A stretch of DNA of 46,911 nt. Origin: Bryobacteraceae bacterium. GTDB taxonomy: Bacteria > Acidobacteriota > Terriglobia > Bryobacterales > Bryobacteraceae. The notes below the pieces were generated by a model, which saw only the letters and a program-made list of their open reading frames with translations, had not been told where the DNA came from and searched no databases. Below, in pieces: positions 37,786 to 45,810 of this stretch (its first letter is position 1; every line of letters starts with the position of its first letter). The stretch is taken from assembly GCA_030041985.1 (NCBI GenBank), contig JASIAM010000115.1, forward strand, positions 1-46,911, written 5' to 3'. A program made the translations under genes and the position numbers.

Positions 37786-39765
37786 ATGCCGCGCTACGTA
37801 GAATTACAACAACGGGTAGAAGATCTTGCCCTGCGCCTGGTGCTCGCAGGGACAGACAGCAGAGAGAATGTGGATAACTGGATCGAGGCGATCGGGGCGA
37901 TTCACAACGGTGCTGTCTGCGAAGGAGCAACCGAAGCTGCGGACGCCGCTACGGCCCTGATTGCAACGATCCAGGAGGGCGGGGCCACCGATCCGGCACG
38001 CATTTTGCAAGATGGGATCTCGCGACTCCAGCAGGCATTAGGGGTCCATCAACCGGCGGAAGCATCCCTGGCTCAGGATCCCGAACTACTCTCTGATTTC
38101 ATACTGGAAACCCGAGAGCATCTGGCAAGCCTCGAATCGCAGCTCCTCGTCCTGGAACGCGATCCGAGTAACGTGGAGGCGCTGCACGCCATTTTTCGGA
38201 GCTTTCACACCGTCAAAGGCTTGGCGGGGTTTCTGGAGCTACGGGAAATCCAGAAGGTGGCCCATGAAGTCGAATCCGTGCTGGATCTCGCCCGCAATTT
38301 GCGGTTCACGGTATCCCCCGAGGCCATCGATGTAATCCTGCTCAGTGGCGATTACCTCAAGGGATGGCTCGATCACCTGGAATCCGTCCTCCAGAAGCAG
38401 CCATCCCGCTGTCCCGATCCCGACCCGAATCTGCTCGCACGGATAGCAGCAATCCCTTCTTTGCAACTAGCTACTCCTCCGGGCAGTTTGGGCTCGCTCG
38501 CCGCCGCTGTGGAACAAAAGGGCCGTCCGCAGCTTACGGAAGCCCAGCCGTCTTTGCCGTCCGAAACCGCCGGGGAAATCCGGCGAGCAGAGGCCAAGGC
38601 AGTAAAAGTAGACACGGCGAAGCTGGATTATCTCGTCGATATGGCGGGGGAGATGGTGATTGCCGAAACCCTGGTCCGGCACGACCCGGAACTCGCCAAG
38701 GTCAAGAGCCCAAGGCTGCAACGGAATCTGGGGCAACTCACGCGGATCACCGGAGAATTGCAGAGGACCGCGATGGCCATGCGTCTGGTTCCCATCGGGC
38801 CCCTGTTTCGTAGGATGGCCCGCCTGGTCCGAGACCTGTCACGCCAGTTTGGCAAACCGGTCACGATGGAAACTGAAGGAGACGAGATCGAATTGGATCG
38901 GACCATTGTCGAGGAGTTGGCCGATCCCCTGATGCACATGGTGCGCAACTCTATGGATCACGGGTTCGAGCATCCCGATGCCCGCGAAGCCGCCGGCAAG
39001 CCCCTAGCAGGCCGGCTTTTGCTGAAAGCGCAACATCTGGCGGGTCAGGTCGTCATCGAACTTTCCGACGATGGCAGGGGGTTGAATCGGGAGAAGATCC
39101 TCGCCAAAGCGGTTGAGAAGGGCCTGATATCGGGCGAGGAGAACCTTTCTGAAAACGAAATCTCTGAACTGATTTTCAAGCCCGGCTTTAGCACTGCGGC
39201 TCAGGTGACTGACGTATCCGGGCGCGGCGTAGGCATGGATGTGGTCCGGAGACACATCGAGAAACTCCGGGGACGCATTGAAGTTCGTTCGGTAACAGGC
39301 CAAGGCACCACTTTCCTTCTGAAATTACCGCTCACTCTCGCCATAATTGACGGCCTGGTGGTGGGCGTGGGTGCCGAGCGCTATATCGTTCCGCTATTCT
39401 CTATTCATGAAATTTTCCGGCCAAAAGCCGATACTATCTGGACCGTACAAGAGCGAGCAGAAATGGCTTTAGTGCGTGGCTCCCTTGTTCCGGTTCTTCG
39501 GTTATACAGGAAATTCGGCGTGGTTCCCCGCTCGGAAGATCCCACGGAAGGAGTCCTGGTTTTGGCTGAAGTGGAATCGCAACGATTCTGCCTGTTGGTC
39601 GATGAGTTGATTGGCAAGCAGGAAATAGTGATAAAGAGCCTGGGCGAAACCTTCGCGGGAGCCGTAGGAATCGCCGGGGGCGCCATCCTCGGTGACGGTA
39701 GGGTGGGATTAATTCTCGATCTGGACCGGCTTTTCCGTGACAAAACTGGCGATGCCGCACACTGA
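37786..39765 (+). CDS. cheA: CheA, chemotaxis histidine kinase
   Basis: This 659-residue kinase opens with about 95 residues that I do not recognise. The P1 phosphotransfer domain follows, with the phospho-acceptor His141 in 'AIFRSFHTVKGLAGFLELRE'. There is no clear P2 CheY-binding domain; a P/L-rich linker leads to the P3 dimerisation helices ('KVDTAKLDYLVDMAGEMVIA'). The P4 ATPase domain carries the N-box 'LMHMVRNSMDHGFEHPDARE', the G1 box 'ELSDDGRGLN', and the G2 region 'VSGRGVGMDVVRRHIEKLRG'. The P5 CheW-like domain ends the protein ('LTLAIIDGLVVGVGAERYIV'). It phosphorylates CheY and CheB on signals from receptors. Its stop overlaps the cheR start. Confidence 0.95.
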   Translation: MPRYVELQQRVEDLALRLVLAGTDSRENVDNWIEAIGAIHNGAVCEGATEAADAATALIATIQEGGATDPARILQDGISRLQQALGVHQPAEASLAQDPELLSDFILETREHLASLESQLLVLERDPSNVEALHAIFRSFHTVKGLAGFLELREIQKVAHEVESVLDLARNLRFTVSPEAIDVILLSGDYLKGWLDHLESVLQKQPSRCPDPDPNLLARIAAIPSLQLATPPGSLGSLAAAVEQKGRPQLTEAQPSLPSETAGEIRRAEAKAVKVDTAKLDYLVDMAGEMVIAETLVRHDPELAKVKSPRLQRNLGQLTRITGELQRTAMAMRLVPIGPLFRRMARLVRDLSRQFGKPVTMETEGDEIELDRTIVEELADPLMHMVRNSMDHGFEHPDAREAAGKPLAGRLLLKAQHLAGQVVIELSDDGRGLNREKILAKAVEKGLISGEENLSENEISELIFKPGFSTAAQVTDVSGRGVGMDVVRRHIEKLRGRIEVRSVTGQGTTFLLKLPLTLAIIDGLVVGVGAERYIVPLFSIHEIFRPKADTIWTVQERAEMALVRGSLVPVLRLYRKFGVVPRSEDPTEGVLVLAEVESQRFCLLVDELIGKQEIVIKSLGETFAGAVGIAGGAILGDGRVGLILDLDRLFRDKTGDAAH

Positions 39766-40627
39766 CTCCATTCCGGCTCCCTGGACTGATCATCCAGTGC
39801 GCCCCCTCGGTGACCGGGAGTTCGAACAAATTCGCGATCTGGCGCGCCGAACGTTCGGCCTGGATCTGAGGGATGGTAAACAAGATCTGGTTACGGCCCG
39901 TTTACAGCGGCTAGTACGGGCAGGCGGTTTCCACTCCTATCACGAGTATTACCGCCACATTCTATCCGACTCTACGGGAGAATCGTTGCTGGCGCTCATT
40001 GACGCGCTCGCCACCAATCACACGGCGTTTTTACGCGAGGCCGCCCACTTCGATTTTCTGCGGCAACACGTAATGCCGGAGCTAGCGCGGAGGCCATCGG
40101 TGGACATCTGGAGCGCGGCATGTTCCACCGGAGAGGAAGTATGGACCCTGATACTCCTGTTGCGGGACGCCCTGCCCAGCAGCAAGTTGCGGGTTATCGG
40201 AAGCGACATTTCGCGCAAAGCTCTCGCAACCGCCGCCCGTGCGGTTTACCCCGCAGAGCGAGTTGGGGTGCTTCCGCCGGCATGGCGGGACATCGGCTTC
40301 GTCAAGGAACGTGGCCAACCGGATTTGTACAGCGTGAAAACGTCCATTCGCACGCTCGCCACTTTCCGGCGGTTGAACCTGATTGAACCAGTCCCATGGC
40401 CGATCCAGTTCCCGGTCATTTTCTGCCGCAATGTGATGATCTACTTCGATCCACCGACGCAGGCAAAGGTGATCGCCAACCTGAACGAGAGTCTGGAACC
40501 CGGCGGGTACCTTTTTGTGGGCCACGCGGAGAGTTTTTCAGGAATCCGGCACGCTCTCGAATACGTGCGGCCGGCTGTCTATAAGAAACCAATCGGTAAA
40601 CGAGGAGGATCGTGCCAAAAGTCGTAA
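39737..40627 (+). CDS. cheR: CheR, chemoreceptor glutamate methyltransferase
   Basis: This is a 296-residue SAM-dependent methyltransferase. The N-terminal helical domain ('EFEQIRDLARRTFGLDLRDG') leads to 'LIDALATNHTAFLREAAHFD', a divergent form of the NETxFFR motif (here N-H-T-A-F-L-R). The SAM-binding motif 'IWSAACSTGEEVWTLILLLR' and 'FPVIFCRNVMIYFDPPTQ' are standard. It adds methyl groups to receptor glutamates opposite CheB. GTG 39737 overlaps cheA by 29 bases; an ATG five codons on (39752) is an alternative start. The cheD gene overlaps its 3' end by 16 bases. Confidence 0.94.
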   Translation: MTKLAMPHTDSIPAPWTDHPVRPLGDREFEQIRDLARRTFGLDLRDGKQDLVTARLQRLVRAGGFHSYHEYYRHILSDSTGESLLALIDALATNHTAFLREAAHFDFLRQHVMPELARRPSVDIWSAACSTGEEVWTLILLLRDALPSSKLRVIGSDISRKALATAARAVYPAERVGVLPPAWRDIGFVKERGQPDLYSVKTSIRTLATFRRLNLIEPVPWPIQFPVIFCRNVMIYFDPPTQAKVIANLNESLEPGGYLFVGHAESFSGIRHALEYVRPAVYKKPIGKRGGSCQKS

Positions 40628-41139
40628 TCGGGATGGGGGACTGCGGCGTAACGGCAGATTCACAATCACTGCTGGTTACCTATGCCCTTGGATCGTGCAT
40701 AGGCTTGGCAATCTACGATCCAGTCGCAGCCGCGGGAGGACTATTGCATTTTATGTTGCCGGACTCAACTTTGTTTCCTAACAACGCACCGGAGAACCCG
40801 TATAAGTTCGCCGACACGGGCATCCCACTGCTCTTGGAAAAAGTGTGCGCGTACGGCGGCTCAAAGCGGCGCTTGATCGCGTATATGGCAGGGGGCGCCC
40901 AGATGCTGGATAAGGAGGGCATTTTCGAAATCGGGAAGCGGAACTGCCTGGCGGCACGACGCGTGTTATGGAAACATGGTTTGTTATTAGCGGGCGAAGT
41001 CGTGGGTGGCGTGAATTTCCGCACGGTCACTCTGGAGATCGCCACAGGCCGCTTTCTGCTTGAGGAAGCTGGGCGCCAACGTGAGTTGCTGCCGCCAACG
41101 CGTAAGAAAGGGGATTCGACGTGGCGTACCGTGTCTTGA
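40612..41139 (+). CDS. cheD: CheD, chemoreceptor glutamine deamidase
   Basis: This 175-residue enzyme deamidates receptor glutamines to glutamates and in some bacteria interacts with CheC/CheX phosphatases. The catalytic Cys29 lies in 'LVTYALGSCIGLAIYDPVAA', His46 in 'GGLLHFMLPDS', and a Thr in 'KFADTGIPLLLEKV'. The 'GGAQML' and 'RNCLAARRVLWKHGLLLAGE' segments are also typical. GTG 40612 is preceded by the strong site GAGGAGG, nested inside the end of cheR. The C-terminal 19 bases overlap the second cheY. Confidence 0.95.
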   Translation: MPKVVIGMGDCGVTADSQSLLVTYALGSCIGLAIYDPVAAAGGLLHFMLPDSTLFPNNAPENPYKFADTGIPLLLEKVCAYGGSKRRLIAYMAGGAQMLDKEGIFEIGKRNCLAARRVLWKHGLLLAGEVVGGVNFRTVTLEIATGRFLLEEAGRQRELLPPTRKKGDSTWRTVS

Positions 41140-41507
41140 TCGTGGACGATTCGCCGGCCATGCGCGCCTTCGTTCGGCGCGTGATGGAAATTTCGGGTTT
41201 CGACCTGGCAACTTGCCTGGAAGCATCCAATGGCGCACAGGCATTGGAACTGCTCCATACCGAATGGGTGGATGCCATTCTCAGCGATGTCAACATGCCG
41301 GAGATGGATGGGGAACAATTCTTGCGTCGTCTCGAAGCGGATGAAGCATTGCGGCATATTCCGGTCATCATCATCTCCACCGACGGGACCAGGTCCCGCG
41401 TCGAGCGAATGCTGGATTTGGGCGCTCGTGGCTACGTCATGAAGCCGTTCCGGCCGGAGGCTCTCCGCGCGGAACTGGAGCGCACGCTGGAGGTGTCCAG
41501 TGAATGA
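41121..41507 (+). CDS. cheY: CheY-like single-domain response regulator, second copy
   Basis: This 128-residue stand-alone receiver has 'VLIVDDSPAMRAFVRRVMEI', phospho-acceptor Asp56 in 'VDAILSDVNMPEMDGEQFLR', Thr in 'IPVIIISTDG' and Lys in 'RGYVMKPFRPEALR'. It differs clearly from the first CheY of the operon (for example STDG versus TTEG after the fourth strand), so the two are not recent copies. GTG 41121 lies inside cheD. It overlaps the following CheX gene by eight bases. Confidence 0.93.
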   Translation: MAYRVLIVDDSPAMRAFVRRVMEISGFDLATCLEASNGAQALELLHTEWVDAILSDVNMPEMDGEQFLRRLEADEALRHIPVIIISTDGTRSRVERMLDLGARGYVMKPFRPEALRAELERTLEVSSE

Positions 41508-41979
41508 CCAAACGCTGGCCCAGGCGCTGGCCGAATGCACGGAAGAGGTGCTGGAGCAAATGTTCTTCGTCCGCCCTCTCAGCGATGCCACCGACGAGGA
41601 TTTGCCTGCCTCACATCATTTGATTGCGGATGTGGATTTCGCCGGAGAACCTTCGGGACACCTTATCCTGTCGGTGTCCCAGCAGGCAGCCCGCTCGATC
41701 GCAGCGGATTTTCTGGCAGAGGAGGAACCAGTACTTTCTGAGCAGCAAGTGGGAGAAGTGGTTTGCGAGCTCGCCAACATCATTTGCGGCTCGGTGCTGA
41801 CACGTGTGGAGAGCAGCGCTCTATTCCGGCTCGGCTCGCCGCGCCTGCTGCCCCAAGGTCCGCAACCGAAGCCGCAACAGGGCGCCGTTCAGTCGCTGAA
41901 ACTCTGGAATGGTAATCTTACCGTGGCCATGAGCACGGAGTCTTCGCTATGTCCGGCAGAAAACGAATCCGAGTCCTGA
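41500..41979 (+). CDS. cheX: CheX-like phosphatase, second copy
   Basis: This 159-residue CheC/CheX-family protein has one phosphatase motif in 'VGEVVCELANIICGSVLTRV' (Glu-Leu-Ala-Asn, E-x-x-N). Upstream strands 'ADVDFAGEPSGHLILSVSQQ' fit the fold. It is shorter and more divergent than the first CheX of the operon. The start is GTG 41500 with GGAGGT five bases upstream, overlapping cheY by eight bases. Its last 31 bases overlap cheB. Activity toward the neighbouring CheY is inferred. Confidence 0.78.
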   Translation: MNDQTLAQALAECTEEVLEQMFFVRPLSDATDEDLPASHHLIADVDFAGEPSGHLILSVSQQAARSIAADFLAEEEPVLSEQQVGEVVCELANIICGSVLTRVESSALFRLGSPRLLPQGPQPKPQQGAVQSLKLWNGNLTVAMSTESSLCPAENESES

Positions 41980-43013
41980 TTGTTGACGATTCGGCGATCG
42001 TGCGGCGAATTCTGAACGATGCGCTGACTGGCGAACCGGATCTGGAAGTTGTGGGGACGGCTCCGGACCCTTACGTGGCTCGAGATAAAATTCTTGCGCT
42101 TGCGCCGGACGTGGTTACCCTGGATATTGAAATGCCGCGGATGGACGGGCTCACGTTTCTGCGCAAACTGATGCGCTACCGCCCCTTGCCCGTGGTGGTC
42201 ATCAGTTCGTTGGCTCAGGGTGCTTGCCAGGCGGCCCTAAAGGCGTTGGAACTCGGCGCAGTTGAGGTATTGGCCAAACCGGGGGGGCCACACTCGGTGG
42301 GAGAATTGCGGGAAACGCTGGCGTCGAAGATCCGCGCCGCCGCGGCATCCCGCATTAGCCGGAGCGTGCTGCCGGCAGCGGCGACTAGTTCTGTGCGTCA
42401 TGTCCTAGAGCCTCCCTCCGCGCCGGTTACGCAGGGGTCCAGCCGGCCTTCGCATGGCATTATCGCCATTGGCGCTTCCACAGGCGGCACCGATGCCATA
42501 GCCACCGTCCTCCGAGTCTTTCCCAAAGATGCCCCGGCAACGCTCGTGGTGCAGCACATCCCTCCGGGATTTTCGCGTGCTTTCGCCAATCGCATGAACG
42601 ATACGTGCGTGATCGATGTCAAAGAAGCCGAAGATGGCGATGTTCTTCGCCCGAACCTCGCGCTAGTCGCGCCGGGAGACTTCCATATGTTGTTGCGTAA
42701 GTCCGGCGGCCGGTACTTCGTGAATGTGAAATCCGGTCCGCGAGTGTGCTATCAGCGGCCGTCGGTGGATGTACTTTTCCACTCTATCGCTGAGGCCGCT
42801 GGCTCAACGGCGACGGCTGCGCTGCTCACCGGTATGGGATCGGATGGAGCTCAAGGTCTCTTAAAAATGCGGCAAGCCGGCGCTCATACGATTGCGCAGG
42901 ACGAAGCCAGTTGTGTGATCTTTGGGATGCCTCGCGAGGCCATCCAGCTCAGAGCAGCAGAGAAGGTGCTCCCGCTCGATCGCATCGCACCGGCATTACT
43001 GACCTGCATCTAA
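41949..43013 (+). CDS. cheB: CheB, receptor methylesterase/glutamine deamidase response regulator
   Basis: This 354-residue protein has a receiver domain (about 5-125) with 'VLIVDDSAIVRRILNDALTG', phospho-acceptor Asp59 in 'DVVTLDIEMPRMDG' and 'VLAKPGGPHS'. A linker leads to the esterase domain with catalytic Ser177 in 'IAIGASTGGTDAI', His203 in 'VVQHIPPGFSRAFANRMN' and Asp299 in 'LLTGMGSDGAQGLLKMRQAG'. It removes methyl groups from receptors and is activated by phosphorylation from CheA. It closes the operon, just before a decayed transposon fragment on the opposite strand. Confidence 0.96.
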   Translation: MSGRKRIRVLIVDDSAIVRRILNDALTGEPDLEVVGTAPDPYVARDKILALAPDVVTLDIEMPRMDGLTFLRKLMRYRPLPVVVISSLAQGACQAALKALELGAVEVLAKPGGPHSVGELRETLASKIRAAAASRISRSVLPAAATSSVRHVLEPPSAPVTQGSSRPSHGIIAIGASTGGTDAIATVLRVFPKDAPATLVVQHIPPGFSRAFANRMNDTCVIDVKEAEDGDVLRPNLALVAPGDFHMLLRKSGGRYFVNVKSGPRVCYQRPSVDVLFHSIAEAAGSTATAALLTGMGSDGAQGLLKMRQAGAHTIAQDEASCVIFGMPREAIQLRAAEKVLPLDRIAPALLTCI

Positions 43014-43018
43014 TAACC

Positions 43019-43113
43019 TCGGCATGTCGCATCCAGGGTTCCCACAGATCTTCCACCGCTTCGGAGAGGAAGCCATCGGCAAAATTGCGTTGCAGGCGCC
43101 GTGAGGCGATCAC
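43019..43113 (-). pseudogene. N-terminal remnant of an ISNCY-like transposase
   Basis: Starting at GTG 43113 on the minus strand the sequence reads 'MIASRRLQRNFADGFLSEAV' and then 'EDLWEPWMRHAEVI' (first codon taken as Met). This is the characteristic beginning of a transposase group usually filed under ISNCY. The homology stops after about 34 codons, at the end of cheB, so the rest of the element (over 400 codons) is lost. Recognition is by eye from the motif 'RLQ..FADG...E.V.DLWEPWM'. Confidence 0.6.
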
Positions 43114-43147
43114 GATTGCGCCCCCTGCTCTCTGGATTCGTCGCGGT

Positions 43148-43378
43148 CTAGGCGCGACAGGAACTGGTTGAGTTCGCTATAGCTTCCAGATTTCGCTTGC
43201 ACTGACCATAGTGATCCAACGCCTTGCGCACCTGGGGAATCTGATTGGGATGCAGGCTCAGTTGGCGGGTTTTTCCACCGGGATAGCCCACGGTAAGGAC
43301 CCAGAGGAGATGGCCCTCGCCGCGCCTCGGCGAGTTTTCTTCGCCGGGCACCGAGGGTTTCTCCAGTTTCCACATCAT
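43148..43378 (-). CDS. DUF6788-like mobile-element accessory protein, partial
   Basis: This is a 76-residue frame immediately upstream of the transposase remnant on the same strand. Its core 'GHLLWVLTVGYPGGKTRQLS' followed by 'LHPNQIPQVRKALDHYGQCK' and 'RNLEAIANS' resembles DUF6788 proteins ('GPY...GKT......P..V..VR.AI..Y'), which are commonly encoded just before ISNCY-like transposases. The usual CxC/CxxPxC segment before it is missing and the N-terminus is not family-like, so the copy looks truncated or frameshifted. Treat it as a decayed remnant rather than a working gene. Confidence 0.45.
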   Translation of the reverse strand: MMWKLEKPSVPGEENSPRRGEGHLLWVLTVGYPGGKTRQLSLHPNQIPQVRKALDHYGQCKRNLEAIANSTSSCRA

Positions 43379-43525
43379 CGTTCACACCACGCCGCCGCTG
43401 ATGCCCCGCCGGTATCAAAGACGTTCCCGGCAAACGCTGCGCCTGCCCGATTCGCCGATCGTGATCCCGCTTGCGGAAGTAATGGCGGAATAGCTAAGTC
43501 GCGGCGGTAGAATCGAAGTAGAGTC

Positions 43526-44713
43526 ATGCGCATTCTCCTGTTCAGTGGCAAAGGAGGCGTCGGCAAGACCAGCCTCGCCGCGGCTACCGGGCTGCAACTC
43601 TCCCGGCTAGGCTACCGGACGTTGGTGATGAGCGTAGATCCGGCCCATAGCCTGGCCGACGCCTTCAACCTGGAAACCGACCTCTTTCATGGCAATACCG
43701 GCGATCCCTATCCTATCAACGAGCGCCTCGCTATCCACGAAGTCAATATCCAGAAGGAGATCAAGCGCCACTGGCGTGAAATTTCCGCTTACGTGATTTC
43801 CGTGCTGCGCACCACCGGCATTAGCGACGTGGAGGCCGAGGAACTGGCCATTCTTCCGGGTATGGAAGAGCTCAGCGCCATGATGTGGGTCAACACTTTT
43901 CGCCGCGAACGGCGCTACGACGTCATCGTTCTCGATTGTGCCCCCACCGCCGAATCCATGCGCTTCGTTAGCATGCCGACCACGCTCGAATGGTACATGC
44001 GGCATATCTTCCCCGTGCAGCGCGGCGTGCTCAAGGCAGTGCGGCCGATTGCCAACCGTGTCTCGCCGATCGAACTCCCACCTGACAGTTATTTCGCCAA
44101 CGTGCAGGATCTGTTCGCCAAGCTGGACGGAATCGACGAGCTGCTGGAGGATCCGCGCGAAACCAGCGTCCGGCTGGTTACCAACCCGGAACGTATGGTG
44201 CTGCGCGAGACCCAACGCGCGTACGTCTATTTCTCACTCCATGGCCTTTCCGTGGATGGCATCATCGTAAATCGGGTTCTGCCGGCCGAGGTGAACGACG
44301 CCTGGTTCCAGGAGTGGCGCGACTCGCAGGCTCGGGTTCTCGAGGAAATCGAGGCCTATTTTGCCCCCGTGCCGGTGAAGCGTGTGGCACTGTTTACTCA
44401 TGAAGTGCTCGGCCACGATCGTCTGGAAGAGTTGGCCCGGGCGCTCTACCGGGAAGATGAAGACCCTGCGGCGGTCACCCGCACGGAAGCTCCTTTTGCG
44501 TTCGTCAAAAATGACGGCCATTATGAGGTGCGCATCAAGCTGCCCTTCGCAGCTAAGGGAGACGTCGGCCTCTTCAAGAAAGGCGATGAACTGGTAGTGG
44601 AAATCGGCACACTCCGCCGCCACGTCGGGCTGCCCACCAGTATGGCCAGCCTTTCTCCCACTCGGGCCAGGTTGGAAAATCGTGTTTTGACTGTGGAGAT
44701 GAAGGAGACTTGA
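43526..44713 (+). CDS. ArsA/Get3-family ATPase with C-terminal HSP20-like domain
   Basis: This is a 395-residue P-loop ATPase. The deviant Walker A 'LLFSGKGGVGKTSLAAATGL' opens the protein, switch I is 'MSVDPAHSLADAFNL' and switch II 'IVLDCAPTAESMRFV' (DTAPT in typical Get3). A helical region 'LPGMEELSAMMWVNTFRR' takes the place of the anion-pump insert. The C-terminal 80 residues ('FVKNDGHYEVRIKLPFAAKG', 'GDELVVEIGTLRRHVGLP', 'ENRVLTVEMKET') form the HSP20-like beta-sandwich found in bacterial ArsA-like proteins. There is no Cys-based arsenite site, so membrane-protein chaperoning or another targeting role is more likely than arsenic efflux. A small gene follows one base after the stop. Confidence 0.9.
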   Translation: MRILLFSGKGGVGKTSLAAATGLQLSRLGYRTLVMSVDPAHSLADAFNLETDLFHGNTGDPYPINERLAIHEVNIQKEIKRHWREISAYVISVLRTTGISDVEAEELAILPGMEELSAMMWVNTFRRERRYDVIVLDCAPTAESMRFVSMPTTLEWYMRHIFPVQRGVLKAVRPIANRVSPIELPPDSYFANVQDLFAKLDGIDELLEDPRETSVRLVTNPERMVLRETQRAYVYFSLHGLSVDGIIVNRVLPAEVNDAWFQEWRDSQARVLEEIEAYFAPVPVKRVALFTHEVLGHDRLEELARALYREDEDPAAVTRTEAPFAFVKNDGHYEVRIKLPFAAKGDVGLFKKGDELVVEIGTLRRHVGLPTSMASLSPTRARLENRVLTVEMKET

Positions 44714-44714
44714 G

Positions 44715-44936
44715 ATGGAAGAGAAAGTGGAAAACGTCCAAACTCCTCACGGCATGGGATGCTTCTTTTGCCAAACCGTGAGACCTTTCCTCGAGCGCAC
44801 CTGGACGGATGCGACTCGCGACCATTTTCGCAACTCCCGGCTGGAATTTCTGAAAGGGGTGCGCAGCCTTCTGGATGCGCGCATCTCACGGCTCGCGCGG
44901 GACGAACGCAAGGGAACGCACGTCGCTGTTGAATAA
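44715..44936 (+). CDS. Small CxxC protein coupled to the ArsA-like ATPase
   Basis: This 73-residue protein starts one base after the ATPase stop (TGA-G-ATG), so it is translated from the same message. The N-terminal part has 'QTPHGMGCFFCQTVRPFLER' with one CxxC, and the rest is a basic, helical segment ('HFRNSRLEFLKGVRSLLDAR', 'ISRLARDERKGTHVAVE'). The single CxxC could bind metal as a dimer or act as a thiol pair. I do not recognise the family. A partnership with the ATPase is inferred only from coupling. Confidence 0.72.
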   Translation: MEEKVENVQTPHGMGCFFCQTVRPFLERTWTDATRDHFRNSRLEFLKGVRSLLDARISRLARDERKGTHVAVE

Positions 44937-44945
44937 GTAGTAATC

Positions 44946-44971
44946 CCGGCCTGACTTACAGCGCAGGCCGG
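44946..44971 (+). terminator. Hairpin after the ArsA operon
   Basis: Perfect 8-bp stem CCGGCCTG/CAGGCCGG with a 10-base loop, beginning ten bases after the stop of the small gene. No T-run follows, so it may be a weak or Rho-assisted terminator or a 3' stabiliser. Confidence 0.5.
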
Positions 44972-45098
44972 CTCACCACCGCTGAATCCGCGGCGATTCG
45001 TGTAGGGAAGGGGCCGGGGCGTGAATCGGCTGGTGGGCTCACTGTAGTGAATTACACCCGAATGAGGTCTTTGAGATGGGCGTTCACGCGCCGCAAAC

Positions 45099-45755
45099 AT
45101 GAGACCTCTACTAATGCTCTTGCTTGGAGCAGTTTCACTCAATGCGCAATCGGTTATGTTCGGTGGGAAAGGTGGTGTGCCGGTTACGGGACTGTTGGAA
45201 GCGGGGACTGGCGCCAAGGCCTCCTATAGCAGCGTAACCAACCGGTACCTGATAGGAGCTACGGTGGAGGTGAAACTCCCATTCGGAATGAGCCTCGAAG
45301 TGGACGCGATTTACCGGCACTTCCGCTACACCTCCCAGAGCGGGCTTTCCGGCTTGGCATATGGGTACACCCACGCTGCCGGACACGCGTGGGAGATTCC
45401 CGTGCTCGCGAAGCGTCGCTTCGGAAACGGGACTGTGCGGCCATATGTAGACGGAGGGATTGGTTGGGACGTAGTGGGGGGCGAATCGAGCGCCACGAAT
45501 GTGCTGATCCCGCCAAGCCTGCCGCCCTCTCCGGTCGTCACCACAAACACAGGCGGGCTGAACCCGGCAAATGACGCAGTCTTCGGTGTCATCGGCGGTA
45601 GTGGCGTGGACGTTCGCTTCGGCAGCCTTCATATTTCGCCTGAAGTGCGCTACACACGCTGGCTCTCAAGGCACTTCACCCAGACCGGGTTCGAGTATGG
45701 AACCTTGGCCAGCAATCAAAATCAGGTGGAAATTCTGGTGGGCTTTACTTTCTGA
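45099..45755 (+). CDS. Outer-membrane beta-barrel protein
   Basis: This 218-residue protein has a short signal peptide ('MRPLLMLLLGAVSLNAQ', residues 1-17). The mature part alternates aromatic and polar residues in strands typical of an eight-stranded OmpA/OmpW-like barrel: 'VMFGGKGGVPVTG', 'YLIGATVEVKLPFGMSLEVD', 'AIYRHFRYTS', 'WEIPVLAKRRFGNGTVRPYV', 'LHISPEVRYTRWLSRHF' and the terminal 'NQVEILVGFTF' with C-terminal Phe. No enzymatic motif is seen. A 7-bp inverted repeat GAGGTCT/AGACCTC (45064-45070 and 45102-45108) spans the start codon and could fold over it. Confidence 0.85.
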   Translation: MRPLLMLLLGAVSLNAQSVMFGGKGGVPVTGLLEAGTGAKASYSSVTNRYLIGATVEVKLPFGMSLEVDAIYRHFRYTSQSGLSGLAYGYTHAAGHAWEIPVLAKRRFGNGTVRPYVDGGIGWDVVGGESSATNVLIPPSLPPSPVVTTNTGGLNPANDAVFGVIGGSGVDVRFGSLHISPEVRYTRWLSRHFTQTGFEYGTLASNQNQVEILVGFTF

Positions 45756-45810
45756 TCTGACACCGGAAGTCCCTGTAGGTTTAAATTGCAATCAGGGCTT
45801 CGGCCCGGCG

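Noticed and set aside
40713-41591. 292-codon open frame antisense to cheD, cheY and cheX
   Set aside because: The three overlapping chemotaxis genes account for the region; the antisense product has no motif.
43526-44713. Arsenite efflux ATPase
   Set aside because: No arsB, arsC or arsR gene is adjacent and no metalloid-binding cysteine set is visible; the HSP20-like C-terminus fits the broader ArsA/Get3 group.
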